Both the position numbers and the translations under genes were made by a program. A stretch of DNA of 64,000 nt, from NCBI RefSeq assembly GCF_900129575.1, contig NZ_FQWE01000007.1, positions 110,102 through 174,101 of the forward strand, given 5' to 3'. The notes below the pieces were generated by a model, which searched no databases, had not been told where the DNA came from, and worked only from the letters and a program-made list of their open reading frames with translations. Of the stretch, positions 9,166 through 17,744 are shown piece by piece (the first letter of the stretch is position 1; each line of letters begins with the position of its first letter). The stretch is from Flavobacterium segetis. Lineage in GTDB: Bacteria > Bacteroidota > Bacteroidia > Flavobacteriales > Flavobacteriaceae.

Positions 9166-9696
9166 TTATTCTTTTAATTTATGAATTTCTGATAAATTTC
9201 GACCTAAACCATCATAATCTAAACCGTACCCCACAATAAACTTATTAGGAATTCGGATTCCGATATAATCAATTTTTATATCTTTTGTATAAGCCTCTGG
9301 TTTAAAGAACAGAGTTGCGATTTTAAAATGTTTTACATTTTGTTTTTTAAATAACTCTTTTAATTCCACTAAAGTGTTTCCAGTATCGACAATATCTTCA
9401 ATAATTATAACGGAACGCCCAGTTAAATCTTGGTTAAGACCTATTAGCTGCTTTACATCATTAGTGGATGATGTTCCTTCATAGGAAGCCATTTTTATAA
9501 AAGACACCTCACATGGTTTTTTATACAATTTCATAAAGTCAGAAACGACCATAAAAGCACCATTTAAAACACCTACAAAAACCGGTATTTCATCCGCAAA
9601 ATCGTCTTCTATTTGGGCAACCATCTTTGTTAAGGCAAACTCAATTTCTTTAGCAGAAATGAATGGAACAAATTGTTTATCGTGAAGTTGTATCAT
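9166..9696 (-). CDS. hpt: Hypoxanthine phosphoribosyltransferase
   Basis: 176 residues, type I PRTase fold. The PRPP-binding motif IIIEDIVDTGNT lies at about 97-108 and a C-terminal purine-contact segment includes DYIGIRIPNKFIVGYGLDYDG. It salvages hypoxanthine/guanine to IMP/GMP using PRPP. First gene of the hpt-adk run, with a -7 element TATCTTTG 23 bases upstream. Upstream the sequence becomes a decayed region; a purK 5' remnant 1.3 kb away points in the opposite direction, which suggests an ancestral divergent hpt/purK pair. Confidence 0.95.
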   Translation of the reverse strand: MIQLHDKQFVPFISAKEIEFALTKMVAQIEDDFADEIPVFVGVLNGAFMVVSDFMKLYKKPCEVSFIKMASYEGTSSTNDVKQLIGLNQDLTGRSVIIIEDIVDTGNTLVELKELFKKQNVKHFKIATLFFKPEAYTKDIKIDYIGIRIPNKFIVGYGLDYDGLGRNLSEIHKLKE

Positions 9697-9719
9697 TATT
9701 TAATGTTTAAAATAATCGT

Positions 9720-9727
9720 CAAAGATA
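9720..9727 (-). promoter_or_regulatory. -7 promoter element of hpt
   Basis: TATCTTTG on the minus strand (complement of CAAAGATA), 23 bases before the hpt ATG; an exact TAnnTTTG match. Confidence 0.6.
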
Positions 9728-9878
9728 GCAATTTCTGAATTTAGAATTTAGATTTAAAAGCATAAGAATAATGTACATTTTAAAATTATATGTTTTTTAG
9801 CCTTTTATGAACAGCAACCTGTATCTAAAAATAAATAATAGTAACGCTAATGGTAACAGTAAATAGTCAATTGCTTAG

Positions 9879-10333
9879 CTAATTTTATCTCTTGAAAACT
9901 TATTTCCAGAATTATTTGATCTAGCTCTAAATACAGATAATAAAATCATCATCAAGCGTGCTGCTAGTAGAATTAGTTCTGAATGTAAAGCTCTATCTCA
10001 TATCATAACAAATGATCTAGATGTTTTTTGTAATAGTCTTTTAAAAATTAAGAATAAAAGTACTTAATGCTCTATTTCTAAAATTTGCCTTTTTTTAAGT
10101 AACAATCAAATCTTGACGAATCCACAAGAAGCGGTAGTTGCCGAAAGTTGTCTTGATTGGCTAATTACTGAAAAGATAAAAGTGGCTACGCAAGCGTATT
10201 CTATTCGAGTAGTTTATGAAATTAGCAAAAGACACGAATCGCTTTATGCTGACTTACAACGGATGATTATCATAAACATTCGTCATCTTGTAAAGCTGTC
10301 GTTAGCGAAGTTTTGAAGAAAATTATGGGCTAA
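9879..10333 (+). pseudogene. Decayed HEAT-like conserved flavobacterial protein (C-terminal part)
   Basis: A single frame reads LILSLENLFPELFDLALNTD onward, then an in-frame TAA after KNKST, then continues SISKICLFLSNNQILTNPQE and ESCLDWLITEKIKVATQAYS. Near 10265 a frameshift moves the reading to DYHKHSSSCKAVVSEVLKK and a TAA at 10331-10333. The pattern resembles a roughly 190-residue flavobacterial family of helical-repeat proteins sometimes labelled adenylosuccinate lyase; that name is doubtful. The N-terminus is missing. It carries one nonsense change and at least one frameshift, so it is not functional. The family match is from memory of the motif pattern. Confidence 0.6.
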
Positions 10334-10350
10334 AAATAAAGTTTACGTAC

Positions 10351-10605
10351 ATTAAAACTAAACTCACCTTATCGTTAGAAATAGAAGTTATTGAAAAAGC
10401 TAAAATTTATGCTAAAGAAAGATTTACACATTTATCTGAAATAGTTGAGCGTTATTATAAAAATTTGACCTCGAAAAGACATTCGGATTATTAAGATATT
10501 AATCCAAAAATTAAAAAAAATTTGATTGTTATCGTAAAATTATCACCCGATTTTGATGTGGAAAAAGCAAAAGAAGAATATCACAAAGAAAAATATCGAA
10601 TATAA
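10351..10605 (+). pseudogene. Decayed antitoxin, DUF6364-like
   Basis: Reads KTKLTLSLEIEVIEKAKIYA in the first 22 codons, the hallmark N-terminus of DUF6364-type antitoxins (short strand plus helix-turn-helix-like DNA-binding segment). The start codon is now ATT (10351-10353). An in-frame TAA at 10492-10494 interrupts the frame, after which DINPKIKKNLIVIVKL and DFDVEKAKEEYHKEKYRI continue to a TAA at 10603-10605. It would overlap the PIN toxin remnant that follows, as expected for a toxin-antitoxin operon. Inactive. Confidence 0.65.
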
Positions 10606-11013
10606 AAACCGTTTTTAGTGACATAAATATTTTACTGGATATTTTGAATAACGTATTCCATTTATAGAAAATGTACTAAAAAATCTATATTTTAGATACT
10701 GAAAATAAAATTATATCCCTCTTTGAATACTATTACAACTTTACATTATTTACAAAGAAAAATAATTTTAGAGCAAAAAACACGTCTATTAGTAGCTAAT
10801 ATTGTTGGTAATGTTTCAATTATTGCAGTTGACATAAATATAATAAGAGAAAGTCTACGGTCCAATCGTAAGGACTTTGAAGATGCTATTCAAATAATTT
10901 CTGCTCTAGCTATTAGTGATATGGATTGTATTGTAACCAGAAATTTAAGAGATTGTAGAAATGCTGCGGTAGAGATATTTATATCTACTGAATTTTTAAA
11001 TGTCTTAAACTAA
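10602..11013 (+). pseudogene. Decayed PIN-domain toxin (VapC-like)
   Basis: The 5' part reads KTVFSDINILLDILN, a PIN N-terminus in which the usual DTN is DIN and the start is ATA. Stops and a frameshift around 10663-10720 break it. The 3' part (from about 10723) reads EDAIQIISALAISDMDCIVT then RNLRDCRNAAVEIFISTEFL, matching the second half of a PIN domain with its conserved acidic residues and TRN motif. PIN toxins are Mg2+-dependent RNases paired with a DNA-binding antitoxin; the DUF6364 remnant is directly upstream. The 96-codon open stretch alone is not a plausible functional toxin. Confidence 0.65.
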
Positions 11014-11024
11014 AAAACTACAAT

Positions 11025-11180
11025 ATGAATTATTTTTCTTTTGATTTTAAACTCGTTATTTTAGGCGGCAGTCAACTCGGCAAAATGATGCGTTTGATAT
11101 TCGAAAATTCGACACACAAACTTACGTTTTAGATCCAAGTGAAGAAACTTCATATAAAATCGTCTGTTATTAGCGCAATC
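11025..11180 (+). pseudogene. Truncated duplicate of the purK 5' end
   Basis: Starts ATGAATTATTTTTCTT exactly as purK at 17745 and stays clearly alignable for about 145 bases, through the GGGQLGKMM glycine loop (here GGSQLGKMM) and the LDPSDEAP segment. One base is missing around 11092 relative to purK, shifting the frame, and similarity fades near 11170. The ACTACAATA bases just before the ATG also match. It is a dead 5' fragment in direct orientation 6.7 kb upstream of the intact gene. Confidence 0.85.
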
Positions 11181-11638
11181 ATTTTATTTAATTCAACCTT
11201 ACTGTCTTTAATAAAAATAAACGGAAACAATTTACATCTCGAAACTCTGTGTAGAATAGTGTACAAAAAACCAAAATTTAAATTAACAATTATTAATAAG
11301 CACTAATGCTTTTTTCTGCTTTAGATTTAAAACGTTTTGTAAAATATTCAACTGATACATTTAAAAATTGTCTCTCCATTTATGTAAATTCTTGCTTCTT
11401 ATTCAATTCAAACAAAATGAGCCCGATTCATTATCGGGCTCATTAGTATCAAAATTAATTATAAATTTGTCTAACTTTTTGGGGCATATTAAAAAAGATA
11501 ACCTTTTTTATATCTTCTATTCCAGATACTCTATTACTAATTTACTTTAAATTTTGAGTAATGATGAAGTTCTTTAATATTCTTGATTTTGAAAATTCCT
11601 TATTTAGCCCTTCGTGTTTTAATTAGAAATGGAGTAGT
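11181..11638. other. Gene-poor stretch with a terminator
   Basis: About 460 bases between the purK fragment and the barrel gene. Only a strong hairpin at 11416-11444 stands out. Short open frames here have no recognisable motif and look like noise. Confidence 0.5.
11416..11444 (-). terminator. Terminator hairpin downstream of the barrel gene
   Basis: Perfect 12-bp stem AATGAGCCCGAT / ATCGGGCTCATT with a 5-base loop. It lies about 195 bases past the barrel-gene stop; no long T run follows, so function as a terminator is likely but not certain. Confidence 0.55.
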
Positions 11639-12472
11639 CTAATGGAAGTTAAATCCCAAAGATAAACCGAAAGCAACTGGTTTAATATTTGCGTTTTTGT
11701 CAGTACTATACAATCCATTAGATTTTCGATCAGTTGATGACGTTGGATTATAGCCAACGTAAGACTCATTTTTGTCTTGATCAAGAATTGATTTCAATCC
11801 ACTATCTAAAAACATTGCTGCGTACAAATCATTTTTTTTATTTAATTCAAAAGTAAATCCTAACTCAAAAGTACTCATTAAAATACCTTTTGTTTCGTAG
11901 TTCCCTGATGCGGAATAATTCGTTTGACTACCAAAACCATATTCAGGTAAATTATCAATAGACAAATTTACATCAGGATAGTACGCGATTCCTTTAACAA
12001 AAGATGAACTAGATTCAATCTTGTAATTAGTTGGTAGAAAATATTTAATTCCTGCTCTAAAATTAAAATCGATCCCTTTGTTGATATTCTTCTTATACTG
12101 TAAAAAAATTGGGATTTGAATAGCCTGTAATTTTTGATCTTCTTTGTAATTCCCTGTAGTTATATTGTAGATAAATGCAGAGCCAGTAGCATCGACTTCA
12201 AAATTTGTCAATGTTGATGATCCCTGGTTTAAAAAAACTTTTTGTTGGTACTGAGAAAACTCTAATCCGGCACCAACTCCAAAATGATCCGTTAAAGACT
12301 TGATATAACCTATTTTTACAGCTCCTCCAATCATAGTTGATGACCTCGCTGCTTTTACATCACTTTTAATATTAGCAACTCCTGCTTGCATACCTGCGTA
12401 GAACTGCGCGTTCAATCCGTTACAGAATAGAATTACTGCTATTCCTACTATAAATTTAACATTAAATTTCAT
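11639..12472 (-). CDS. Outer-membrane beta-barrel protein (OMP_b-brl type)
   Basis: 277 residues. A signal peptide (MKFNVKFIVGIAVILFCNGLNA) is followed by FYAGMQAGVAN, a typical first strand of PorT/OMP_b-brl barrels. Strands with alternating hydrophobic residues and aromatic girdles run throughout (GGAVKIGYIKS, FGVGAGLEFSQYQQKV, INFRAGIKYFL-like), ending PVAFGLSLGFNFH, the aromatic C-terminal strand expected of an outer-membrane barrel. The function is unknown. It is 83 bases after the HYR cargo gene on the same strand, so they may form one transcript. An upstream -7 element is not evident, which favours cotranscription. Confidence 0.75.
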   Translation of the reverse strand: MKFNVKFIVGIAVILFCNGLNAQFYAGMQAGVANIKSDVKAARSSTMIGGAVKIGYIKSLTDHFGVGAGLEFSQYQQKVFLNQGSSTLTNFEVDATGSAFIYNITTGNYKEDQKLQAIQIPIFLQYKKNINKGIDFNFRAGIKYFLPTNYKIESSSSFVKGIAYYPDVNLSIDNLPEYGFGSQTNYSASGNYETKGILMSTFELGFTFELNKKNDLYAAMFLDSGLKSILDQDKNESYVGYNPTSSTDRKSNGLYSTDKNANIKPVAFGLSLGFNFH

Positions 12473-12555
12473 ATTTAATTATATTTTTAGTGTTAGAACA
12501 TTTCATCCTCATTTTTACTAATGAGGATAAAATATTCTTGATAATTATATTTTTT

Positions 12556-15500
12556 TTAATTTTTAACTAAAAGATTTTTCGTGAAAATTTTTCCATTTGA
12601 CAAAGTCATTTTTACGATATAAATACCTTCCACGCTTGGCGCAAGCATTTCAAGTGTGGTTGCACCAACCGCAGTATCAGTTATTAACTTTCCAAGAATG
12701 TTATAAACTGTTACGCGTGCGCTTTTCAAATTAGCAGCTCCAACATTAGTAATGATTTGATATACTGAATTACTTTTGACAGGATTAGGTGCAATCTTTA
12801 AAAATTCTACTTCCACTGAAGGGGAAAAAGTTAAAGAGCAAGTGGTATAAAAGGAACCATCTAGTTTTGCCCCTATTGCGAAATAGGTACCGTTTAAAGG
12901 TCCGCTCTCTTTAAAATACTGAGCCGTTTGTCCTAAAACTAAAACACCATTTTTATACCAGGTATAGGCTTTGAAGCTTTTAGAACTATTATCGAAGAAA
13001 ATAACGTCATCAAAATGTTTCCTGATCAAATTGGGTTGGCTATTTATAACAGTTACCGTAGCCGTTCCATAGGAAACATTGCCATTTTTATCAGTAACTT
13101 TTAAAGTCACGGTATTTACTCCCACGTCAACACAACTAAATAAGGATCTATCCAATTCTATTAGTGCAATTCCGCAAGCATCTGTAGAGCCATCATTTAC
13201 TGATGCAGCAGCCACCGATATATTTGAAGAGGGGTCTAGTTGCACTGTAATATTTTTAGTAAACACTATAGGAGCAATTTTGTCTTCAACCGTTACAATT
13301 GCCGTTTGAGTAGCAACGTTTCCATTTTTATCTGTAACAGTTAATGTAACTGTATTAGCGCCAACATTAGCACAACTAAAAGTTGTTTTATCTAATGTCA
13401 AAGTAGTAATTCCGCAAGCATCTGATGAACCATTGTTTATGTTAGCTACCGTTATAGATGCGTTTCCTGAGGCATTTAGTTGAATTGTACTGTTTTTAGT
13501 AAGAACTACTGGCGCTACCTTATCTTCAACAGTTACAGTCGCTGTTTTAAAAGAAACGTTTTCGCTATTATCGGTAACTTTTAGAGTAACGGTGTTATCT
13601 CCAACATTAGCGCAAGTAAACGCTGTTTTGTCAAGTTCAATTCGGTTGATTCCACAATTATCCGTTGAACCATTATTAATATCTGCTGCGGCAATCGTCA
13701 CTTTTCCTGTAGCATCTAAACCCACAGTAATATTCTTTACCAATACTGTAGGAAGAGTTATATCATCGATAACAACATTTTGTGTTTGTGAACTTGTATT
13801 ACCATTGCCATCATCATAAGTCCAAGTTACAATCGTTGTTCCTTGCAATGTGATAGGCAGAACTGCATTGTGTGACACCATAACATTACTAGAGCAGTTA
13901 TCAGATGCTGTTGGAGCAACTAAACTTACAACACTGCATTCTGCGGTAACATCTGCTAAAATTGTAACATCCGCAACCGGAGCAGTAACATCATTAATAA
14001 CGACATTTTGAACTTGTGTACTTGTATTTCCGTTTCCGTCATCGTAAGTCCAAGTTACAACCGTTGTACCTTGCAATGTAATAGGCAGAACCGCATTATG
14101 CGATATCGATACAGTGCCAGAGCAGTTATCAGTTGCTGTTGGAGCAACTAAGCTTATAACACTACATTCTGCTGTAACATCTGCTAAAATTGTAACATCC
14201 GCAACTGGAGCAGTAACATCATTAATAACGACATTTTGAACTTGTGTACTTGTATTTCCGTTTCCGTCATCATAAGTCCAAGTTACAGTCGTTGATCCCT
14301 GCGATGTAATAGGCAGAACTGCATTGTGTGACACCAAAACAATGCCAGAGCAGTTATCAGTTGCTGTTGGAGCAACTAAGCTTGTCACACTGCATTCTGA
14401 GGTAACATCTGCTAATATCGTAACATCCGCAACTGGAGCAGTAACATCATTGATAACAACCTTTTGAACTTGTGTACTTGTATTTCCGTTTCCGTCATCA
14501 TAAGTCCAAGTTACAGCAGTCGTTCCGTGTGCCGTAATTGGAAAAACAGCATTATTCGTAACTATTACAGCCGAAGTACAATTATCTGTAGGTATTGGAG
14601 CTACTAAACTTACGACACTACATTCTGATAATATTGTAGGTAATTGACTATCACTATAGCGAATCGTTATTGTTCCACTTAACCAATCTGCTCTCCAGCC
14701 TCCATAACCATCAAAGTACATTTCTAAAGAATTTGCCCCTCCATAATTATACGCACTAACGGAACCCGAATAACTTAAATTGAAACTTTTAGCGGTATGT
14801 AAAAGTTGTCCGCTACCAATATATTGTCTAGCAACATACAATTTGCTGTCCGCTCCAGTACCTCCCCACCCTTGGTCTACCGCAGTATAGTCAATATCTA
14901 TTCCTACAACTACTGCCCCAACAGGCAATGGATCCACAAAACTCCAAACATATGGTGACCAACCAGATGTTGATCCAGGAGCGGGTGTAAGTGTTACACT
15001 TCCAGAAAGCAAAATTGGAGCTGGAGCTGTAATATCATCAATAATAACATTTTGAGTTTGTGTGCTTCTATTACCGTTTCCATCATCGTAAGTCCATTTT
15101 ACAACTGTAGTTGTTCCTTGTCCTGTAATTGGGAAAACAGCGTCGTTTGTTACTAATATGGTAGCTGTTGAACAGTTATCTGTGGCTGTTGGTGGAACTA
15201 AACTTGTTACACTACATTCTGCTTTTATGTCTCCTAATGAAGCTGAATTTGGCACTGGAGCAGATATATCACCAACAACAACATTAAAAATACTAGATGA
15301 TCTATGACCAAGATTATCTTCAGCCGTTACTGTAACAGGAGTTATTCCCAATGGAAATATCGAACTTGAAGGTATGTCGTATGTTATAATTGGACTTCCA
15401 TCACAAGCGTCAACCGCAGTTGCCGTATAGACCGCGCTGGCAGGGATACAACTATCCACTATTACATCTGGACTAGTTATCACTGGAGGAAGAACATCAA

Positions 15501-15966
15501 CAAAAGTTTTACTGAAAGAAACTGGATACAAATTAGCACATGCTTCTTCTAAAGTCTGACTAAGTCCATAATTTAATGTTATGGTAATTTGCACTCCACA
15601 AACAGCTGGAGCAAAATCGTAATAAACCCAATCGCTATAATTATTTGCGTAACCTGCGCAAGAACTTAATACGGTAAGCGCAGTACCCGTGCCTGGTAAA
15701 CTAGCAAAAGGCGTGTTATTAGCAACACCTGAAGGAGCAACATCTGCGGTACTTGAAGTAGATCCATACATTGTGGTAATATTCATACCATCGGCAGCAC
15801 TTAACATACTAAAATTCAAATCCCCATGCCAATGTTCGATGTAAAGTCGAACATACCCATTGCTTAATTCGCGATAAACCACTTGTACTCCGTGAGCATC
15901 TATGTCAGGCATTCCCATAAATAGCATTAATACAAGCAATAATTTTTTGAGTAATTTTTCTTTCAT
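12556..15966 (-). CDS. Secreted HYR-repeat protein with type IX sorting domain
   Basis: 1136 residues from the preferred ATG at 15966 (MKEKLLKKLLLVLMLFMGMP, a signal peptide); an ATG six codons earlier (15984) is possible. After a unique N-terminal region of about 140 residues come HYR-type Ig-like repeats with ECSV, ATDNC and WTYDDGNGN motifs, including near-identical 76-residue units. A roughly 130-residue segment (about 14650-15030) interrupts the second HYR unit. Three 80-residue Ig-like units with SVEDK/NGS-D-CGI motifs follow, then a type A C-terminal sorting domain of about 80 residues (FLKIAPNPVKSN onward). It is predicted to be exported by the type IX system and attached to the cell surface or released; adhesion is an inference. 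Confidence 0.88.
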   Translation of the reverse strand: MKEKLLKKLLLVLMLFMGMPDIDAHGVQVVYRELSNGYVRLYIEHWHGDLNFSMLSAADGMNITTMYGSTSSTADVAPSGVANNTPFASLPGTGTALTVLSSCAGYANNYSDWVYYDFAPAVCGVQITITLNYGLSQTLEEACANLYPVSFSKTFVDVLPPVITSPDVIVDSCIPASAVYTATAVDACDGSPIITYDIPSSSIFPLGITPVTVTAEDNLGHRSSSIFNVVVGDISAPVPNSASLGDIKAECSVTSLVPPTATDNCSTATILVTNDAVFPITGQGTTTVVKWTYDDGNGNRSTQTQNVIIDDITAPAPILLSGSVTLTPAPGSTSGWSPYVWSFVDPLPVGAVVVGIDIDYTAVDQGWGGTGADSKLYVARQYIGSGQLLHTAKSFNLSYSGSVSAYNYGGANSLEMYFDGYGGWRADWLSGTITIRYSDSQLPTILSECSVVSLVAPIPTDNCTSAVIVTNNAVFPITAHGTTAVTWTYDDGNGNTSTQVQKVVINDVTAPVADVTILADVTSECSVTSLVAPTATDNCSGIVLVSHNAVLPITSQGSTTVTWTYDDGNGNTSTQVQNVVINDVTAPVADVTILADVTAECSVISLVAPTATDNCSGTVSISHNAVLPITLQGTTVVTWTYDDGNGNTSTQVQNVVINDVTAPVADVTILADVTAECSVVSLVAPTASDNCSSNVMVSHNAVLPITLQGTTIVTWTYDDGNGNTSSQTQNVVIDDITLPTVLVKNITVGLDATGKVTIAAADINNGSTDNCGINRIELDKTAFTCANVGDNTVTLKVTDNSENVSFKTATVTVEDKVAPVVLTKNSTIQLNASGNASITVANINNGSSDACGITTLTLDKTTFSCANVGANTVTLTVTDKNGNVATQTAIVTVEDKIAPIVFTKNITVQLDPSSNISVAAASVNDGSTDACGIALIELDRSLFSCVDVGVNTVTLKVTDKNGNVSYGTATVTVINSQPNLIRKHFDDVIFFDNSSKSFKAYTWYKNGVLVLGQTAQYFKESGPLNGTYFAIGAKLDGSFYTTCSLTFSPSVEVEFLKIAPNPVKSNSVYQIITNVGAANLKSARVTVYNILGKLITDTAVGATTLEMLAPSVEGIYIVKMTLSNGKIFTKNLLVKN
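13755..14666 (-). repeat. In-frame 228-bp tandem repeats within the HYR gene
   Basis: Four units of 228 bp (76 codons). The same landmark, CAGTAACATC or a close variant, recurs near 13755, at 13983, 14211 and 14439, with few differences between the units from 13983 on. The length is a multiple of three, so unit gain or loss keeps the frame. Confidence 0.85.
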
Positions 15967-15994
15967 AGTGATTTTTTTAAACATTATTTGGTTC

Positions 15995-16002
15995 CAAAAG
16001 TA
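15995..16002 (-). promoter_or_regulatory. -7 promoter element of the HYR gene
   Basis: TACTTTTG on the minus strand (complement of CAAAAGTA), 10 bases before ATG 15984 and 28 bases before ATG 15966. The spacing favours the inner start. Confidence 0.5.
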
Positions 16003-16115
16003 TAGCTTACGATACTAAAAGACTAGCCTCTTACGACATATTAGTAGCCTAATCGGACATTTCCAAATTCTAAAAAACACTTTAATACTACAGTTGCTTT
16101 ATCTTTGAGGGTAAA

Positions 16116-17174
16116 TTAGCGAACCTCTGATGGCAGCTTACCAAATTTTTTTTTGAATGTTGCGGTAAATTTACTGTGACTATCATAACCTACTTCCTGA
16201 GTAATATTCTTGATTTGCATTTCAGTATTTATAATTAACTGCATTGCCAAATTCATTTTTTTGTCAATATTATATTGTAACATAGAAGTTCCGTAAACTA
16301 ATTTGAAATCCATTTTAAGTTTAGTAGAGGACAAATTAACCGCTTTTGCAACCGCATCAATCCCTAGAAAAGGTATTGTTAAATTAGCGGTTATTAATCG
16401 TTCACAGTGTGCAATTTTTTTGTAATCTATTGCATCTTTCACCTCGTAGTTTTGCTTTCGCTCGTCGGCAAAAGCATTTTTAAAAAACGTTGAAACTAAA
16501 TTTAAGGATTGGGACTTAAGGATGGTTTTACTAAAAACATTATTATTAAAAGACTCAAGGCTTTGCCAAATTTCTGCAGAAAGTTTCTCTGCCTCTGGTA
16601 CAATATCCTGATAAGTTATAAATCCTTTATTAGAGACTAAAAATTTTTTAAATGGAACCTCACGATCTAATTCTTCAAAAGGAAGATTATTTTTTATCCA
16701 CTCTTTGCTAAATGAAAAAATATAAAACTTACATTTTGAACCCTTATAGAAATAAGCACCAACTACTGTAGCAGGTTTTTTAAATCCCCAATATTTATTA
16801 TAGAAAGGAACTTTATCTTCAAAGGTATTTTGTAATTTTATTTGACTTTCAAAAAAAGTAAATGTTAAAGTGTAATAGTCACTAACAAAATCTTCATCAT
16901 AAATCGTTTTGATCAAAGCATTTTGTTTGAAATCTATATTTGAGGCAGTAATCCAAAAACCAGTCTCGATCTCACGATAGCGCATCACTCCCTTTGTAAA
17001 TGGATTGTTTCTATAAATAGCTTGTTCAGCCGCAACATGTTTGCTAGTAGGTGTTTTTATAGCACTTTTGATCATCATTTGAGGCGAATTCGCTAAATAT
17101 GGACACTCAAAGAATCCATCTTTATAAAGCTTAAAATTAGGCTTTAGGTACTGCAACCATTTAGTTAAATTCAT
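16116..17174 (-). CDS. AraC family transcriptional regulator
   Basis: 352 residues. The C-terminal 100 residues form two helix-turn-helix units: the first around VAKAVNLSSTKLKMDFKLVYG, the second around IKNITQEVGYDSHSKFTATF, ending FKKKFGKLPSEVR, the classic AraC/XylS signature. The N-terminal 230 residues are an unrecognised sensor-like region with no membrane segment. It is encoded 131 bases upstream of the HYR cargo gene on the same strand and is the only regulator in this accessory block, so control of the cargo and barrel genes is a reasonable inference. The effector is unknown. Start ATG at 17174 (MNLTKWLQYL). Confidence 0.88.
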   Translation of the reverse strand: MNLTKWLQYLKPNFKLYKDGFFECPYLANSPQMMIKSAIKTPTSKHVAAEQAIYRNNPFTKGVMRYREIETGFWITASNIDFKQNALIKTIYDEDFVSDYYTLTFTFFESQIKLQNTFEDKVPFYNKYWGFKKPATVVGAYFYKGSKCKFYIFSFSKEWIKNNLPFEELDREVPFKKFLVSNKGFITYQDIVPEAEKLSAEIWQSLESFNNNVFSKTILKSQSLNLVSTFFKNAFADERKQNYEVKDAIDYKKIAHCERLITANLTIPFLGIDAVAKAVNLSSTKLKMDFKLVYGTSMLQYNIDKKMNLAMQLIINTEMQIKNITQEVGYDSHSKFTATFKKKFGKLPSEVR

Positions 17175-17744
17175 CTTGATTTAATTTTTTAAAAACATTA
17201 CTATGTTAAGGCATCCTCTTTTGATTTTTATATTTATCGCTATTTACAAAAGAATCAAACGCACTTATTCGATCAAGTCCTAATTATTATGCTCAAGTCC
17301 CAAACCAGAATCATGTACTTGTACTACAAAATTTAGTAGAAAAATTTTTTTACCAAAAGAACAATTTAGATAAAAAGAGCAACACAATAATTAAATTAAA
17401 AATCCTGAAAAATCAACTCCTTTGACAAAAATAATTCCTCACCAACGTTGTTTAAAAAGGTATCTGACATTATATCAATTCTTGCGAACTTATAAGTTTA
17501 ATACCAAAAAAGAATGATGTTATTAGAACAAAAGTTTGTGTTGAAAAGTCTAGTGCGACAATAGACAAACGAACCAAATTTTATTCTTTCTAACCCAAAT
17601 AAAAATAAAATGGTACCCAAAAAGTTTAAAGATGGTGCTAATTTTTTCTAAAAAGACAATTTTATTGAAAATAATAAAATAAAATAGCGTTTTCCTATCT
17701 AATCATTATGAAGTATCTTTGACCTAAACAACTACAATAACACA
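17175..17744. other. AraC/purK divergent intergenic region
   Basis: 570 bases, very AT-rich, with no coding sequence I can support. The only clear signal is the purK -7 element at 17714-17721. Confidence 0.5.
17714..17721 (+). promoter_or_regulatory. -7 promoter element of purK
   Basis: TATCTTTG, exact TAnnTTTG match, 23 bases before the purK ATG. Confidence 0.65.

Noticed and set aside
10723..11013. Open 96-codon stretch as a functional PIN toxin
   Set aside because: Only the second half of a PIN domain is present; the start and first catalytic region are broken upstream by stops and a frameshift.
13079..13819. Plus-strand open frames inside the HYR gene
   Set aside because: They mirror the repetitive minus-strand coding sequence and show no motif.
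12556..15984. HYR gene start at ATG 15984
   Set aside because: Possible, but only 10 bases from the -7 box; the signal peptide begins properly at ATG 15966.
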